DNA of 64,000 bases, from positions 1 through 64,000 of the forward strand of contig NZ_JAQTLS010000001.1 of assembly GCF_028714775.1 (NCBI RefSeq), in the 5' to 3' direction. The translations under genes were made by a program, and so were the position numbers. Of the stretch, positions 63,117 to 64,000 are shown piece by piece; the stretch's first letter is position 1; the number at the start of each line of letters is the position of its first letter. Under the pieces are notes generated by a model, which was not told the DNA's origin, did no database searches, and was given only the letters and a program-made list of their open reading frames with translations. Origin of the DNA: Thiothrix sp. (lineage in GTDB: Bacteria; Pseudomonadota; Gammaproteobacteria; Thiotrichales; Thiotrichaceae).

Positions 63117-63635
63117 TCAGTGATGCATTCCGCCCATTGCAGGCGGGGTGACTTCCTTGATGGGGGCATTCACTACCGTAGTGCTACCGTCTTCAAAGGA
63201 CAGGGTGATTTGCGCATTTTCGCCTGCTTTCAGGTCTTGTTTCAGGCCGATCAGCATGATGTGCAAGCCACCCGGTGCTAATTCGGTGCGCCCTTTCGCT
63301 GGCACATCAATTTGTGGGATTTGGCGCATTTCCATCACACCATTGTTGTTGGTGTGGGTGTGCAATTCCACCGTCGCGGCAACTGGGCTGGCAGCCGATT
63401 TCACGCTGTGATCAACATCCCCCGTATTCACGAAGGTCATGAATGCGCCGCTGTTAGGCTGACCCGGCGGCACTGCGCGGGCATACGGGTTTTCAACTTT
63501 GACACTATCAGCCGCTTTCGCAGCAACGGCAGCAGCTTTTGGCGCTGCGGCTTTCCCGGCGTCATTTTCAGCATTGCAAGCGGCAGTCAGGGAAATCAAT
63601 ACGCCCAAAACGGCGGCACGGAACAAAGGCTTCAT
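63117..63635 (-). CDS. PCu(A)C-family copper chaperone
   Basis: A 172-residue exported protein from the ATG at 63635. The signal peptide ends in a lipobox-like LTAAC, so it may be lipidated. An Ala/Lys-rich linker precedes the PCuAC domain (about 45-160) with the start ENPYARAVPPGQPNSGAFMTFVN. The copper-binding pattern H-x10-M...H-x-M is present in HTHTNNNGVMEMRQ and APGGLHIMLIGL. Such proteins deliver Cu(I) to cytochrome oxidase Cu-A or Cu-B. The tail ends in Met/His (AMGGMHH), a possible extra site. Single gene. Confidence 0.93.
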   Translation of the reverse strand: MKPLFRAAVLGVLISLTAACNAENDAGKAAAPKAAAVAAKAADSVKVENPYARAVPPGQPNSGAFMTFVNTGDVDHSVKSAASPVAATVELHTHTNNNGVMEMRQIPQIDVPAKGRTELAPGGLHIMLIGLKQDLKAGENAQITLSFEDGSTTVVNAPIKEVTPPAMGGMHH

Positions 63636-63716
63636 CAGTATTTTCTCCTGTCGATGGTTACGTATAGCCATCGTAGCAAACTTTGCAAATGCTGAAACTG
63701 TGTGATTTCACACACG

Positions 63717-64000
63717 TTATCCCATCAACTGGGTGTAACACGCAACGGCGGTAAATTCTTCGGTATTTTTCGGCGGCTGTTGCGAATCCGGCTGATGGAT
63801 TGCCAGCAAATAACGCACCCCATGTGCTTGCGCCGAACGTAGTACGTGCAAATTATCGTCAATGAACAGTGAATGTGCCGGGTCGAAGGCTTCCACTTCA
63901 TGCAGTTTCTGCCAGAAATTAGCATCCTCTTTCGGCAAACCCAGCGAGTGCGAGGTAATGATGTGGTCGAAGTAACGCTCCAGCGCCACATAGCCGAATT
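63717..64000 (-). CDS. HAD-family hydrolase, GMP/IMP nucleotidase YrfG-like (5' end outside window)
   Basis: The C-terminal 94 residues of a haloacid-dehalogenase hydrolase run off the right edge. FDHIITSHSLGLPKEDANFWQKL contains the motif III Lys region and AHSLFIDDNLHVLRSAQAHGV the motif IV Asp pair. The sequence parallels E. coli YrfG, a GMP/IMP 5'-nucleotidase. Motifs I and II lie outside the window. The stop is at 63717-63719. Confidence 0.8.
   Translation of the reverse strand, partial: FGYVALERYFDHIITSHSLGLPKEDANFWQKLHEVEAFDPAHSLFIDDNLHVLRSAQAHGVRYLLAIHQPDSQQPPKNTEEFTAVACYTQLMG

Overview
The window looks like chromosomal DNA of a gammaproteobacterium. It carries gammaproteobacterial gene orders (rpoZ-spoT-ridA; ilvE, a zinc-finger gene and waaF; rplU-rpmA-obg-proB opposite ispB), UbiE, OpgGH and a complete type IVa pilus core. 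Large secreted-looking repeat proteins, sulfur-bacterium-like gene families and moderate GC suggest a filamentous, sheathed member of the Thiotrichales such as Thiothrix. That placement is inference; no rRNA is present. Coding density is high and I saw no tRNA, rRNA or CRISPR array.

Layout. 1-3.9 kb: a collagen-like Gly-X-Y protein cut by the left edge, a glycosyltransferase with a methyltransferase-like tail, a Gly/Cys/Asn/His-rich repeat protein and a DUF2288 gene. 3.9-8.2 kb (minus): acs, a TtcA-like PP-loop gene and an O-antigen ligase/PglL-like gene. 8.4-14.3 kb: a sigma-54-type promoter, two tandem pilins, tfpZ and pilBCD. 14.4-21.5 kb: two small secreted proteins, ubiE and the osmoregulated periplasmic glucan genes opgC, opgG and opgH. 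21.5-26.9 kb (minus): nrdA and nrdB, with a 378-residue homing-endonuclease intein in nrdA; upstream lie tandem NrdR-type boxes and a DnaA box. 27.2-31 kb: an HvfA/B/C-like (MNIO/bufferin-type) set, whose candidate precursor carries EF-hands and is separated from hvfBC by an opposing DegP-like pseudoprotease. 31-36.4 kb: a lipoprotein, a membrane-anchored AraC regulator, a small SDR/DUF2269/DUF4166 operon, a cold-shock/DUF1294 protein and a YhcG-type nuclease. 36.4-37.9 kb: an IS4-family element with clear ends and an 11-bp target duplication but a frameshifted transposase.

38-54 kb is mostly housekeeping: DUF808, ppx, ridA, spoT, rpoZ, a DnaQ-like exonuclease with a CBS/DUF294 protein, waaF, ilvE, a lytic transglycosylase, apaG, proB, obg, rpmA, rplU and ispB. 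53.8-56.2 kb (minus): a rubrerythrin, a CCG-domain Fe-S protein and a DUF3501 protein, probably for peroxide or oxygen defence. 56.3-64 kb: a DUF3530 hydrolase, two paralogous NlpC/P60 lipoproteins, speD, truC, a ROK sugar kinase, a sigma-54 activator, a PCu(A)C copper chaperone and the 3' part of a HAD hydrolase.

Functional themes are surface structures (repeat proteins, pili and their probable glycosylation, OPGs, LPS), copper handling (hvf-like set, PCuAC) and nucleotide signalling (SpoT, whose synthetase motifs look degenerate, and Ppx). The strongest candidates for something unusual are the NrdA intein with Gly at the +1 position, the hvf-like set with its EF-hand precursor and catalytically dead DegP neighbour, and the collagen-like protein ending in a dockerin-like calcium loop beside a glycosyltransferase/methyltransferase fusion.
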